Assembly: GCF_963583255.1 (NCBI RefSeq)
Contig: NC_084816.1
Location: 16,913,100-16,977,099, forward strand
Direction of reading: 5' to 3'
Length of the DNA stretch: 64,000 nt
Origin: Pyrus communis
Lineage: Eukaryota > Streptophyta > Magnoliopsida > Rosales > Rosaceae
In this document: positions 43,474 through 54,549 of the stretch, one piece after another
Numbering within the stretch: the stretch's first letter is position 1
Layout of the letters: the number at the start of each line of letters is the position of its first letter
Program-made: the position numbers and the translations under genes
Notes under the pieces: generated by a model
The model's input: the letters and a program-made list of their open reading frames with translations, nothing else
The model's database searches: none
What the model was told of the DNA's origin: nothing

Positions 43474-45204
43474 ACTTGGTCTACTCATGTTTGTTTTGCG
43501 CCCCCTTCAGGACTTAGAATTGAGGCATACAATCCCGGCGTCCAGGCGCTTCCGCATTGGCATCTTCGAGTCTTCTTGGTGTAGGATCCATTCTTTTATT
43601 CATTCAATTTTATATTATTTCTTTTAGTGTTCCAAATTAGATGTGTGCTCTGAACACGTTCCTTAATTGCATATTCATTATTCTTTTATATTTATAAGTC
43701 TTATTTATCCCTTGTTTTTAGCTTTTGCACTCAATAAATGGATTTCGTCACCCTCATGTATCGACCAGCACATGCCTATCCTGGTATTCGGGGAATATCG
43801 GGATCGGGGCGTGTCAGATTGGTATCAGAGCCAATCCCTGGCTGGAAGTGTGCCGACGATGACGTCGGGCCCCTAAGGGGGTGGATTGTAAGATCCCAAA
43901 TCGCCCAGAGGTATGGATCCTATAAGCCTTATACGTATATTCTCATCTCTACCTAGCACGAGGCTAATTGGGAGCTCACTGACTCCATGTTCCGTAGGAA
44001 CTCCGAAGTTAAGTGGGTTCGCACGAGAGCAATCCCAGGATGGGAGACCCACTGGGAAGTTCTGGTGTAAGTTCCCATAAACAAAACAGTGAGGGCGTGG
44101 TTGGGGCCCAAAGCGGACAATATTGTGCTATAGTGGAGTTGACCCCGGGATGTGGTGGCGGTCAAGGCAGGGATGTGACAAAAAACATTTCAGCGTAAAG
44201 TATGCATTTGACGTGTACAACTATATTTTCAAAGGGAAGAAAATTGGTGACGGTAGTTGTCGGGCTCTTGTGGCATTGGGAAGACCCTGCCATAATGTTT
44301 TCGTGAACAACACTTTTACTTATGAACACATCGGGAACAAAACCGCCATTCAAGCCAGGGCTGATCGAGTATTTAATCATTATATAATTGTAAATTTTGT
44401 CCTACCTCCTTCTCTATCTTAAACAGAGAATTGAACTTCTCTAGGCCTAATAAATTTGTGGGATGTTTCTGTTGTGCTAGGATAGCACCAAACTAATTGG
44501 AACCAACTCAAGCTAACCCACAGGAATTATATCAAATGAAATGCAAGAACAAAATATAAAAGACACCAAAATTTTAACGAGGTTCCTCAACAGTCAATGT
44601 AACTGGAGTATGTCCTCGGAGCAGTAAGAGCTCACCCAATAATCCACTATTAACCAAATGGGAGTTTACAAAGTGTTGACAATCTCACAACCTAAAACCC
44701 CAATACACCCAAAAACTCTCACTCACCAAAGAAACAAATAGAGAAAGAAATATAGTGATTAATTTCTTCTCTATATAAAGCTCAAAGCTATTACAATAAC
44801 TAATACTTTGATGAATGATTGATAACCAAAAAGAAGAGCACTTTCTTCTTTTCTTCCAAGTGGGGTTGTGGCACCCTTTTTCTTTTCCTCTGCTACTCTC
44901 TATTTTCCTGCTGCTACAGAAGGCAGCTGCTGCTGCCAATTAAAAACCCTAAACGCCACCCCATGGCTTTCACATGGGCCAAGAAAAAAGGCCCTTTAAA
45001 TGGGCTGCTAAGCTTACAAAAAGAAGGCCCACTATAATTTGGCCATATATTCAACAATCTCCACCTTGGCCAAATTCTCGAAAGCGCCATGATTAGCCAA
45101 ACAAACATAATCAACAATCAACACTAAACCACTCCCAAATACTAGAAAGAGAACAACTCATGCCGAGTCAAATGCTCCAAAACTCCTACTGCTCAATGCC
45201 TTCT

Positions 45205-46246
45205 TTATATAGGCAGAATGTGAGCCAAGTTCAAGTAATGAACAAACTTGGCTACACCAACAACCTTAGTCAACATATCAGCGGGGTTGTCTTTAGTTGG
45301 AATCTTCTGGAGAATGATATCCCATTCACCAACAACTTCACGACTAAAGTGATAACGCACATCTATGTGCTTGGTCTTCACATGATGAACCTGATACTTA
45401 GCCAAATAAATGGCACTCTGACTATCACAATGCAACTCCACCTGTTTCTGATCAACCCCCAAATCCCTAATCAGTCTATGTATCCAAATGGCCTCCTTTA
45501 TAGCTTCGGCAACAACCATATATTCAGCCTCTGTAGTGGACAAGGCAACATACGACTGCAAAATGAACCTCCAACAAACTGGCCCTTTAGCCATAGTAAA
45601 CACATAGCCTGTAGTAGACTTCCTTTTATCCAAATCAGCTGCATAATTTGAATCAACATAACCAACTGCAGAGTGACCAATACTAGAGCCATCCCTCTCA
45701 AAGCATAAATCAACATCTCGAGTACCATGAAGATACCTCAATATCCACTTAGCTGCATGACAATGCTCTTTACCAGGATTATGCATATATCGACTCACCA
45801 TACCAACTACATGAGCAATATCCGGTCTAGAGCATACCATTGTGTACATCAAATTACCAACCAAATTTGCATATGGTATATTTTTCATTTGTAGCTTCTC
45901 TTTATCAGTTTTAGGACATTGTAGAGAACTCAATTTAAATTGAGGAGCCAAAGGGGTACTAACCGGTTTGGTTGAATCATGAACTCCAAACTTCCGAATC
46001 AACTTCTCAAGGTATTGTCTTTGATTCAAGCATACCAAACATTTCTCTCTATCTCTAATGATCTCCATGCTAACGATCTTCTTCGCTTCACCAAGATCCT
46101 TCATCTCAAACTCGTTCTTCATTTGCTTCTTCAATTTTCTCAATCTCTTCGACATTCTTTGAGGCAATCAACATATCATCAACATATATCAACAAATAAA
46201 CGAAAGACCCATCTTGCAACTTCTTGAAGTACACACAATGATCATA
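45205..46246 (-). pseudogene. Copia reverse transcriptase 3' part and RNase H
   Basis: The catalytic YVDD box sits at about 46175-46186 in a frame that shifts shortly after, near the ASKNVEE-like stretch. From 46167 the frame reads KKQMKNEFEMKDLGEAKKI, NLVGNLMYTMVCSRPDI, YLHGTRD and STTEAEYMVVAEAIKEA (RNase H). It ends HCDSQSAIYLAK, KHIDVRYHF and KDNPADMLTK. Apart from the frameshift the domain is well preserved. Confidence 0.9.
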
Positions 46247-47029
46247 TTAACTTCTAGAATAATTTTGGCCTCTCATAAATTTATCAAACCTCAAATACCA
46301 TTGTCTTGGAGATTGCTTCAAGCCATAAAGTGATTTCTTCAACTTGCAAAACAAATTATCTTTCCCTTTTACTTTATACCCATCCGGTTGACACATATAG
46401 ATCTCTTCATTCAAATCACCATGTAGGAAAGCCATCTTCACATCGAGTTGCACAAGCTCAAGATCATATTGTGCAACAAAAGTTAACATAATGCGAATTG
46501 AGGAGTGCTTGACAACCGGAGAAAAGATTTCATTGTAGTCAATGCCTTCCTTTTGTGCATACCCTTTAGCAACTAATCTTTCTTTGAATCTCACATTGCT
46601 TTTCTCATCAACACCTTCCTTCTTGGCATACACCCATTTGCAACCGATAACTTTCTTACCCTTAGGCAATTTAGCTAACTCCCAAGTCTTGTTCTTTAAG
46701 AGAGAATTCATCTCATCACCCATGGCATTGCACCATTTCTCTTTTTCTTCACTCTCAATAGCTTCCTCCAAATTGGATGTTATCTCATCAGTGATAATAG
46801 GAAGAGCAAAAGAAACATAATCACTATATCGAGCTGGTTTGGTAATATTTCTCTTTCCTCTGTTCTTGGCAATAGACTCTTGAGGTGAAGCTTGCTCTTC
46901 ATCTAGAATAGAATCTTCGAGTTCAACTTCTTCAACATCCTCTTGGTCTCCCACTTTTTCACTTGTAGTGGCTTCGACATTAGTGGAAATAAGATTTGAA
47001 GTATTAGAGGCAATTTTCTCAAGCTCCAC
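46247..47029 (-). pseudogene. Copia reverse transcriptase, 5' part
   Basis: An acidic linker (VEEVELEDSILDEEQ) precedes the RT fingers and palm: WCNAMGDEMNSLLKNKTWEL, GCKWVYAKKEG, RLVAKGYAQKEGIDYNEIF, VQLDVKMAFLHGDLNEEIYM and LKKSLYGLKQSPRQWYLRFD. A TAA follows YSRS, cutting it just before the YVDD segment. Domain order is gag, protease, integrase, RT, RNase H, as in copia. Confidence 0.92.
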
Positions 47030-47103
47030 TTATTGGACATCTTTCACATTCTTCTCAGAGTCTTTGAACATACTTTCTTCATCAAATGTCATATCTCTGC
47101 TAA

Positions 47104-47868
47104 TTACAAGTTTCTTAATCTCTGGGCACCACAATCTGTAACCTTTGACACCACTACTAAAGTAAGAAAAATAGCCTTTTTGGCTCTAGGATCAAGTTTA
47201 TTTTCGGTTACATGAAAATAAGCAGGTGAACCAAAAATATGGATATAGTCATAATCAGAAGAAGGTTTTCCAGTCCATATCTCCATTAGTGTCTTGCCCT
47301 GAACAGCAGCTGAAGGTAACCGGTTGATGATGTGACATGCATAAGTAACTGCCTCTGCCCAAAATGACTTGCTCAAACCCGACTGAGACAACATACATCT
47401 AACCTTCTCAAGCAAGGTTCGATTCAATCTTTCTGCAACTCTATTTTGTTGTGGAGTTCCCCGGACACTGGAATGCCTCACAATCTCATCCTCTTTGCAA
47501 ACTTTAAAGAAAGGATCGGATGTGTATTCACCACCATTATCCGATATCAAAATCTTAATCTTTCTCCTAGTCTGGTTCTCAACCATTTTCTTCCAACTCA
47601 AGAAAATGCTCAACACCTTACTCTTGTGCTTTATAGTGTAGACCCAAGACCTTCTTGAATAATCATCAACAAAGGTCATGAACCAATGTCTACCACTCAA
47701 AAAGGGAATCTTTGTAAGACCCCAAACATCCGAATGCACATAATCAAGAATGCCATTCGTCTGATGTATTGCAGTACCAAACTTCACTTTAGTTTGCTTC
47801 CCTAAGACCCAATGCTTGCAGAAATCAAGCTTACAAGTCGTGGCACCTTTTAGAAGACCTTGTTTCAC
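47104..47868 (-). pseudogene. Copia integrase
   Basis: It begins at a HHCC-like zinc-binding remnant (CKLDFCKHWVLGKQ). The core keeps all three acidic residues: the Asp of HSDVWG, the Asp of ILISDNGGEY and the Glu of NRVAERLNRT. WAEAVTYACHIINRLPS and DYDYIHIFGSPAYFHV are family hallmarks. The frame upstream is closed by a TAG after GERAL, and it runs out downstream with loss of the integrase-RT linker. Confidence 0.92.
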
Positions 47869-47874
47869 AAGCCC

Positions 47875-48435
47875 TTATAGAGCTCTCTCACCGGCATGCC
47901 CTAATCTCATATGCCACAATCTAATAGTATCTGAATTAGATGTGCCCATATTTTTTGAGACTACAGATGCTTCACCTGTCACGATGCTTCCTTGCAATAG
48001 ATACAAATGACCCCATTGATAAGCTTTCATCATAACAAGTGCACCATAAGTAACTTTCAATGTCTGCCCATCTGAATGAAACCTGAAGCCCTTGGATTCT
48101 AAAGTGCCCAAAGAAATAAGATTTTTCTTCAAATTCGGTACATACCGAACACCTGTCAACTCTTTAACCATACCATCATGCAACTTCAAACGAAGTGTAC
48201 CGATCCCTTTTGTTGTGCAAGGATTGTCATCTCCCATGAAAACAACACCACCATCAAACTCTTTCAAGCTTGAAAACCAATCCTTGTGAGGAGTCATATG
48301 ATGAGTACAACCCTTATCCAATACCCACTTAGTAGCACAATCAAATGACGAGGAAACGGTTAAAGCAAAATCAGAAAAATCATTTTCAAGCTCAGCAACA
48401 TTAGCTTTAGAACTCACTGTGCCTTTGGTCCTCAA
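47875..48435 (-). pseudogene. Copia protease and pre-integrase domain
   Basis: The aspartic protease active site reads DKGCTHHMT; the family has D-S/T-G, so the middle residue is replaced by Lys and activity is unlikely. GIGTLRLKLHDGMVKELTGV and VPNLKKNLISLGTL follow, then the gag-pre-integrase segment LYLLQGS and RLWHMRLGHAGERAL, ending at a stop. Confidence 0.88.
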
Positions 48436-48453
48436 CCTAGGACAATCTTTCTA

Positions 48454-49155
48454 TCAATGGCCTTTATTATGACAAAAAGCACATTCATCCCTTTCCAAAC
48501 TTTTTCTACCTTTAGAAGTTCCTCTAGGTCGAGAAAGTGATTTTTTCTTACTAGAGAAAGATCTCCTCTCTGATGATCTACCTCTAACAAATAAAGCTTC
48601 AGAGGTACTATCATGATTCTTATCTCTATGCTTCATTTCATAATTCATCAAGGTATTTGACACATTTTCAAATTTCACAATTTCTTTACCATGCATAATA
48701 GTGGTAACAAAATGCTTATAAGAGTCCGGCAAGGAATTCAACAATATTAAGGCCTTATCTTCATCCTTAATATCCTCATCTAAATTCACCAAATCGGCAA
48801 TCAACTTATTAAAAGCATCAAGGTGTCTAATCATTTTTGTACCTTCTTTGTATTGGAAGCGGTAGTGTTTTTCCTTCAAGTGTAGCCGGTTCTCCGCACT
48901 CTTCGTCATGTACTTGTCTTCTAATTTTTGCCACAACACATTTGCCAATGTCTCCCGCATCACAAAATATTTTTGAGTTTTTGCAAGGCACAACCGAATT
49001 GTGGAGCAAGCGCACAAATTTAATTTCTCCCATTCCGACTTCGACATAGTTTCCGGCTTATCTCCCAAAGCGGCAAGTAGATCTTGTTGAGCCAACTCAT
49101 CCTTGACCTCACATTGCCACATCCCAAAGTTGTTTGTGCCATCAAATTTTTCCAT
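48454..49155 (-). pseudogene. Copia Gag
   Basis: A typical UBN2-type Gag: KFDGTNNFGMWQCEVKDELA, ALGDKPETMSKSEWEKLN, ANVLWQKLEDKYM, LNSLPDSYKHFVTTIMHG. It ends in the zinc knuckle CAFCHNKGH, where two adjacent stop codons (TGA TAG) replace the next two codons, before KDCP of the CCHC motif. The N-terminus is extended in other frames by LTR-leader sequence. Confidence 0.9.
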
Positions 49156-49851
49156 TTCAAACTTTGCACCGTAGTTCTTGAAAATCCAGAACTGCTTCCA
49201 AAAGGATTCTCATCTTGCCCGTCTAACATCTTTAGCAACTAGACGGTACCCAAGAGCAACCAGTGCTCTGATACCAATTGTTGTGCTAGGATGGCACCAA
49301 ACCAATTGGAACCAACTCAAGCTAACCCACATGAATTATATCTAATGAAATGCAAGAACAAAATATAAGACACCAAGATTTTACCGAGGTTCCTCAACAG
49401 TTAATGTAATTGGAGTACGTCCTTGGAGCAAAAGGAGCTCACCCAATAATCCACTATCAACCAAATGGGAGTTTACAAAGTGTTAACAATCTCACAACCC
49501 AAAACCCCAATACACCCAAAAGCTCTCACTTACCAAAGAAACAAATAGAGAAAGAAATATAATGATTAATTTCTTCTCTATACAAAGCTCAAAGCTATTA
49601 CAGCAACTAATACTTTGATGCATGATTGCTAACCAAAAAGAAGATCTTCCAAGTGGGGGGCTGCGGCACCCTTTTTCTTTTCCTCTGCTGCTCTCTATTT
49701 TCCTGCTGCTACAAAAGGCAGCTGCTGCTGCCAATTAAAAACCCTAAACGCCACCCTGTGGCTTTCACATGGGCCAAGAAAAAAGGCCCTTTAAATGGAC
49801 TACTAAGCTTACAAAAAAAAGGCCCACTACAATTTGGCCATATATTCAACA

Positions 49852-50069
49852 GTTTCATGAGTTAGAATAAAATTTTAATATATTTGATTTGACGTCTTAT
49901 TACTATTTCACTTTGTTGCTTTGAGATGTAAACCATTTTCTTCATGATTGAGGAATGAACAATAGCAATAAAACAACTACCACACTAATTCAGAAAACTT
50001 CATGAAACATCATAAGTAATATAGATCAGTTTTATATTTGTTCGGCCTTTACATGTACATTACGTTCCG
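49852..50069 (+). repeat. Right remnant of array unit 7
   Basis: From gtttcatgagttagaataaa to cattacgttccgc, equal to the 3' UTR region of the other units, ending just before the second conserved segment. The array stops here. Confidence 0.88.
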
Positions 50070-50230
50070 CATATATGATGTTGAGAATAGGTAGGTGATC
50101 AAGTACTACTCTAAATTTACCACCAGGGCCGAAAAGGATACCTGTCCTTGGAAAGTTTCATCTCATGATGACTTCTAAAAAATCTCAGGAACTCACCTAT
50201 AACCAATTTGGGTTGAATAGAGGCCGAAGT
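50070..50230. other. Short gene-free spacer right of the array
   Basis: Nothing recognised. Confidence 0.4.
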
Positions 50231-50716
50231 TGTTAAAATATGAGTATGAAACTAAATATTATAGTCGGTTGTAGTGTTTCAATTGACATTCAAATTATCC
50301 TAATTCTTGTGGGACCGAAAGTCTATTTTTGTAGGATTGTAATTCAAATTATCCTAGTTCCTGTGGGACTGGAAGTCTATTTTTACTGATGCAGTCATAA
50401 TACGTTTTGGATTCACAATTGGTATCCTATGGTGATTCTAATAGGAGAATAAATTAGGATTGATCTATTATAAATAGTGGTCACTGTTCTCACAAAATGT
50501 TTACTCAATATTGAACTAAGATCTATGGTTAGTTTGAGTACTTTTGCTTTTGCAGTATAGGAGAATGTGTATTGTTTAGAAGTCTGCTTTGGCTTTTCTT
50601 GTACTGTTATGGGTTAGTTTGTTATTGCGTTATTGAATTGTGATCTTAATATTTGTATAAATTTTTTATTCATGAACTTAATCTTTTAACTTGTACCTTG
50701 ATAAGTTTAGTCTTAC
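50231..50716 (+). mobile_element. Copia LTR with adjoining primer site (truncated element)
   Basis: A 486-bp block starting tgttaaaatatgagt and ending tagtcttaca is followed by tgtgataacagagcc, a primer-binding-like site. It includes the promoter-like tattataaatagtgg. The element is lost after roughly 50800, so only one LTR and a short leader remain. Spacer to about 50950 holds no gene. Confidence 0.6.
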
Positions 50717-50949
50717 ATGTGATAACAGAGCCTAAGATTTTGGTCTTGAATCCAAATTGAAAGAGCAAAAGACGTGATGGTAATTTAGCAGGGGTCAAGC
50801 TTAGTTTGTGAGAAAATCTGTAGGGTTTGAATTAAGTTTGTTGTATGCATATCATGTTTGCCACAATACCGTTTTGTAATTTTTGTGGTTGTTGCTAAAC
50901 GAATGATGGCTACATGTTGAATTCAATTTCATAGAATTGATCTATTAAG

Positions 50950-52241
50950 TTTGTACGGCTATTAATTCCCAGCCGTGCCCCTTCCTTCCCATATAAATAA
51001 AGAGCCTTGCCGCACATTCCAGAGAGATCCCTGACCACCATTCATTCATCCTTCACAATAATTCACACCATAACCCAATTTCAGCCACAACCATCATTGT
51101 GCCGCAGCTTTGCAAGGAAGGAGGGGATAGCTTGGAGTCGTACCTGCCATTCAAGACTTATTGGATTGTTGGAGCGTTTTTAGGGGTATTCAATCTTTTG
51201 TTTTCAATGTTTAATTTAAGTTTTCTTTGTTTAATTGCGAACATGAGGGGCTAAACTCGTTTTAGATAGAGGAGAATTCAAAGCCATGAACATATTTGCA
51301 ATATGAATCGATTATTTCCAGTTGTGATTTCATAAATTGTGAATGCAATTTACTTAACTGTTTGATTAAGAACTTATTCTTGTTTGTTGATTAAGGATGC
51401 ATACTTAGTTTGCAGGCATGAATTTGATGCTAGAATATAAGGGAGTTTCACCTAATTGTTATGAACTTATATTCATAAGTAGTGGAGGTTGCTAGTCACA
51501 ATCGTGTTAAGTAAATTCCTGGCAGGAGTATCATGATGATCATAGTTATGAATGCCTTGTCAATGCTTATGATTTTCACAAAGCTTAATGATCTTTGATT
51601 GTATCTCTATTATGCTGTTCATGTAGGGAACTTTTGAAGAATAATTTGGTTGTCGATACGTTGCCCATCCAATTCAATGACTTAAGGAAAATCTGAGGGT
51701 TAATTAGTGCTGTTCAAGGTTAATCTGGGGCATTGAGGTTCATGGTTTATTGGAAAAGCAACTGGAAATCGATTTGTATGCAAGTGTGATATGTGTGGAG
51801 AAGGACCCTCTAGCTAGCCAATCATCCATAATTTCCCCCAATTTCGTGCCAAACTTGTTTAAGTCTTTAATCTACTTGTCTTTACTTTAAACTCGTCAAA
51901 AACCCAATCCCCTTTACTTTGTTGTGTCAAATTAGTTAGAATCTGCCCAAACTTATGTTTTTAAGTGTTTTGAGTCAAGTTAAAATCAATTTTCGTCCAA
52001 ATCAACCTTTAGTGTCTAGTTTGAGTCTTTTTTATTATTTTGTGCTATTTTGAGTCTCTTTAGTTTATTTTGAGTTCTTTGAGTCTAGTTAAGTGTTTTT
52101 AAGCCTAGTTTAGTATTTTTGAGTCAGTTTTAAGTAGATTAGCAATCCCCCTAATCCCCGGCCTAGAACGATCCCTACTTACATCTTGACTACAATTATC
52201 AATAAGAGGGTTTAATTTGTGTGCTAGTTTATATCACATCA
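50950..52241 (+). mobile_element. Athila element A: 5'-truncated LTR
   Basis: From about 50950 to atatcacatca at 52241 it parallels the Athila LTRs at 21269-23055 and 54550-56893. Shared phrases include gaggagaattcaaagcc, ctttgattgtatctct and tggagaaggaccctctagctag. A TATA-like catataaataaag lies at about 50990. The 5' half of the LTR is missing. The primer site ttggcgccattgccaggga (tRNA-Asp type) starts at 52247. Confidence 0.8.
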
Positions 52242-52375
52242 AATTTTTGGCGCCATTGCCAGGGATTAGCAATTTTGCTAATCCTCTCTGTTTTCTTTTA
52301 TTTTCATTTCTTTTAATTTTGGTTACTGATTTTATTTTGTTTTGTTTTGTTTTATTTTGTTTAGGTACTAGTTTA

Positions 52376-54549
52376 TGACTCGAAGTTCTCAACCTATTCG
52401 TGCACATATCTTGGAGTTTGACGACGATTTTGAGCGAACTTTGAGAAGAAAGAGGAAGGAGCCAAAACTTTCCCAACTTCAAGAGTCATTCTTTTGAGGA
52501 AGAAGATTAGTGGAATTCAACAAAACCAAGGGGAGTCCTTTCCAGCATATTATGAGCGTTTCAAGACTCTAGTTGTGTCATGCCCTTAACATTAAATGAA
52601 AGAAGAGCTTCTAAAACACCAATTGATGCCAAGACCTTAATTGCAAATCGAGCCTTGAATGCAAACAATACAAGGGAGTTGGACAAAGGGACACCCCACG
52701 GCAACAACAAGTGAATGAGGTAAGTTCAATTTTTGAAATTCAATCTCAATTGGCTAATCTCACTGTTCTTGTGTCACAGGTTGTTAATGGATCCAAACTG
52801 CAAAAAGCAAATGTATGTGGCGTGTGCACCATGCAAGGACACCCATCTGAGCAATGTCCTCAATTGATAGAGAATGGAGGATGGGAAAGTGCCAATGTCA
52901 TGGGCTATCAAGGCCAAAGTCAACCAAGGCATGATCCATATGCCAACACTTACAATCCGGGATGGAAAGATCACCCAAACATGAAGTGGAGGGAGCCTCA
53001 ACAACCTCAACAACAAGGAGGATTTCGATAGCCACCCCCTGGGATTTTTCAAAGGCCATTTGCACCAATGCAACCTCAACCACCTCTGGTTCAACCAAGT
53101 TCAGGTATGTCTTTGGATAATGATAAAGTTATTCAATTACTTACCTCTTTGACGCAGGGAGTACAAAATCAAACCAAGGAGATGCAAAATCAAGCTAAAG
53201 AGAACAAGGCAAACTGCCTAGTTCAACCATTGTGAATCCAAGAGAAGGATTTGAAACCGCCAAGGCCATCGCGTTAAGAAGTGGCAAGGAAGTTGGAACC
53301 GACCCACAACCATCCAAATCAAGCCACAAAGCGGATGAAAAGCTACTACAAGAGGAGGAGGACAAAGGCAAGGCCACGGTAAGGGTAGACCAACCCCTTG
53401 CCGTAGCCTTCTAGGGACTCTAAACCATCCAATTCAGGTAAGTTAGGTCTAAGTTTGGTTAATTCTAAACCTATTCCACCAAATGTGCCTTTCCCTCGCA
53501 GATTTATGCAATCTAAGAAAGAAGAGAATGACAAGGACATTCTTGAGACATTTAGAAATGTACAAGTCAATATTCCACTCCTTGATGCAATCAAACAAGC
53601 TCCAAAGTATGCCAAATTCTTGAAGGAACTATGCACAACAAGGAAGAGGACTTTGAACAAGGAAGTGGTAAGGGTAAGTGAGAATGTTTCAACAATTTTA
53701 CAAAGGAAATTACCTTCGAAATGCAAAGATCCAGGTAGTTTCACAATCCCTTGTGTTATTAGCAATACTAAGTTTGAGCATGCCATGTTAGACTGATGGT
53801 GTTATTATTCAATTAGCCGATAGTTCTAATGCATATCCAAAAGGAGTTTTGGAAGATGTTTTGGTGCAGGTTAATCATTTAATCTTTTCGGCTGATTTCT
53901 ATGTGCTTGATAAGGAAGATTCGGCCCATTCCACACCTTTGCCGATCCTTCTTGGAAGACCATTCATGAAAACAGCCTGCACCATGATAGATGTGTTCAA
54001 TGGGACGTTAACAATGGAATTTGATGGCGAGATTATTGATTTTAACATTTATGAAGCTATAAAGTATCCTATTGATGATCATTCTTGTTTTTCTATTGAT
54101 ATAATTGATTCATCGGCGCAGGAATATCTTGAAGACCTAAATGAGGATGCCCTTGAAACAACCATTACAAGAGGAATGAGACTCAAAGAACAAGGGATAG
54201 AAATTAAGCACACTCACGGCAAGGATGATGATTCCCTTGCCTCGCCTAATTGTGAAGAAGTTGAGATGGTGGCTGCCTTTGAATCATTGCCACAACATGT
54301 TGGTAAGTCTCCAATCCCAATTCCAATTCCCGTTTCTACTAATAAGTTGTTACCCTCAGTGATTCAGGCACCCTCCCTCGAGCTTAAACCATTACCAAAT
54401 CATTTGAAGTACGTTTACTTGGGAGACCAAGAGACTTTGCCAGTCATAATCTCTTCCTCACTCACGACATTAGAGGAGCAAAAACTAGTTCGGGTGTTGA
54501 AGGAGTACAAAATAGCCATTGGATGGACCTTGGCCGACATTAAGGGGAT
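52376..54549 (+). pseudogene. Athila element A gag-pol remnant
   Basis: It starts MTRSSQPIRAHI (52376) but jumps after RRKRKE to a segment equal to the middle of Gag, an internal deletion of about 400 bases relative to element B. Readable parts include the zinc knuckle [50 protein letters not shown] and CVISNTKFEHAMLD. Another deletion then removes the protease active site, and [20 protein letters not shown] to EQKLVRVLKEYKIAIGWTLA follow. At 54549 element B interrupts it right after ADIKGI; the remainder would lie beyond the window. Several stops confirm it is dead. Confidence 0.88.

Larger units (their letters stand above)
42313..43816 (+). mobile_element. Gypsy-type LTR sequence in place of the middle Cassandra LTR
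   Basis: About 1.5 kb with no coding potential. Its 3' part (tttgcgcccccttcaggac, then cgtcaccctcatgtatcgac) resembles the chromovirus-type LTR at 383-2509 near 2190 and 2465. It ends in TGTCA immediately before the primer site. It contains a cluster of GTCAA/TTGAC motifs and a long TA repeat. The 5' boundary is uncertain. Confidence 0.55.
41932..44180 (+). mobile_element. Chimeric Cassandra: LTR - internal - foreign LTR - internal - LTR
   Basis: 41932-42217 is a Cassandra LTR. 42218-42288 is its internal domain, with primer site tggtattagagcc and purine tract. At 42289 a second LTR begins tgtaagatctcacatcgcc but departs after about 24 bases into unrelated, gypsy-LTR-like sequence ending gggcgtgtca at 43816. 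A second Cassandra internal domain (gattggtatcagagcc...cctaagggggtggat) follows at 43817-43886, then a third Cassandra LTR at 43887-44180. No target duplication flanks the whole and about 105 bases of host gene are lost, so the structure arose by recombination or template switching, not simple insertion. Confidence 0.8.
41916..44420 (+). pseudogene. Array gene copy 7, split by Cassandra/gypsy insert
   Basis: The first 16 bases of coding sequence (atggccaaactaaaca) remain at 41916-41931, then a 2.25-kb insert follows. The gene resumes at 44181 with KHFSVKYAFDVYNYIFKGKK and runs to the TAA at about 44420. About 105 bases between these points, coding for most of the signal peptide and Cys35, are missing, so removal of the insert would not restore the gene. 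A late change turns FNHC into FNHY. The 3' UTR is cut again by the copia element at 44470. Confidence 0.9.
44470..49851 (-). mobile_element. Ty1/copia retrotransposon (TNT1/Tork-like), complete ends, dead
   Basis: LTRs at 44470-45056 and 49279-49851 (587 and 573 bp) both start tgttgtgctaggat and end atattcaaca. A perfect 5-bp duplication gtttc flanks the element (44465-44469, 49852-49856), restoring gggatgtttcatgag found in other array units. Coding is on the minus strand. The primer site attggtatcagagcac, complementary to initiator tRNA-Met, lies just inside the right LTR at about 49262-49278. The LTRs differ at roughly 7 percent of positions by eye plus small indels, so the insertion is not recent. 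Stops and a frameshift interrupt the single polyprotein typical of copia. Confidence 0.95.
31301..50069 (+). repeat. Tandem array of about seven 1.83-kb units carrying secreted cysteine-protein genes
   Basis: Units start at 31301, 33009, 34839, 36669, 38495, 40321 (deleted to 847 bp) and 41168 (interrupted by 41932-44180 and by 44470-49851, ending about 50069). Unit lengths for the first five are 1708, 1830, 1830, 1826 and 1826 bp. Each holds, in order, a conserved spacer, one or two copies of a 117-bp subrepeat, a promoter, the 116-codon gene, and a second conserved segment with two overlapping open frames. Similarity between units is high throughout, including non-coding parts. Confidence 0.93.

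Noticed and set aside
43409..43627. ORF with Tyr-Ile repeats
   Set aside because: Translation of the TA microsatellite.
31301..44469. CRISPR-like or phage-like direct repeats
   Set aside because: The repeats are 1.83-kb eukaryotic gene units with TATA boxes, in a plant nuclear context.
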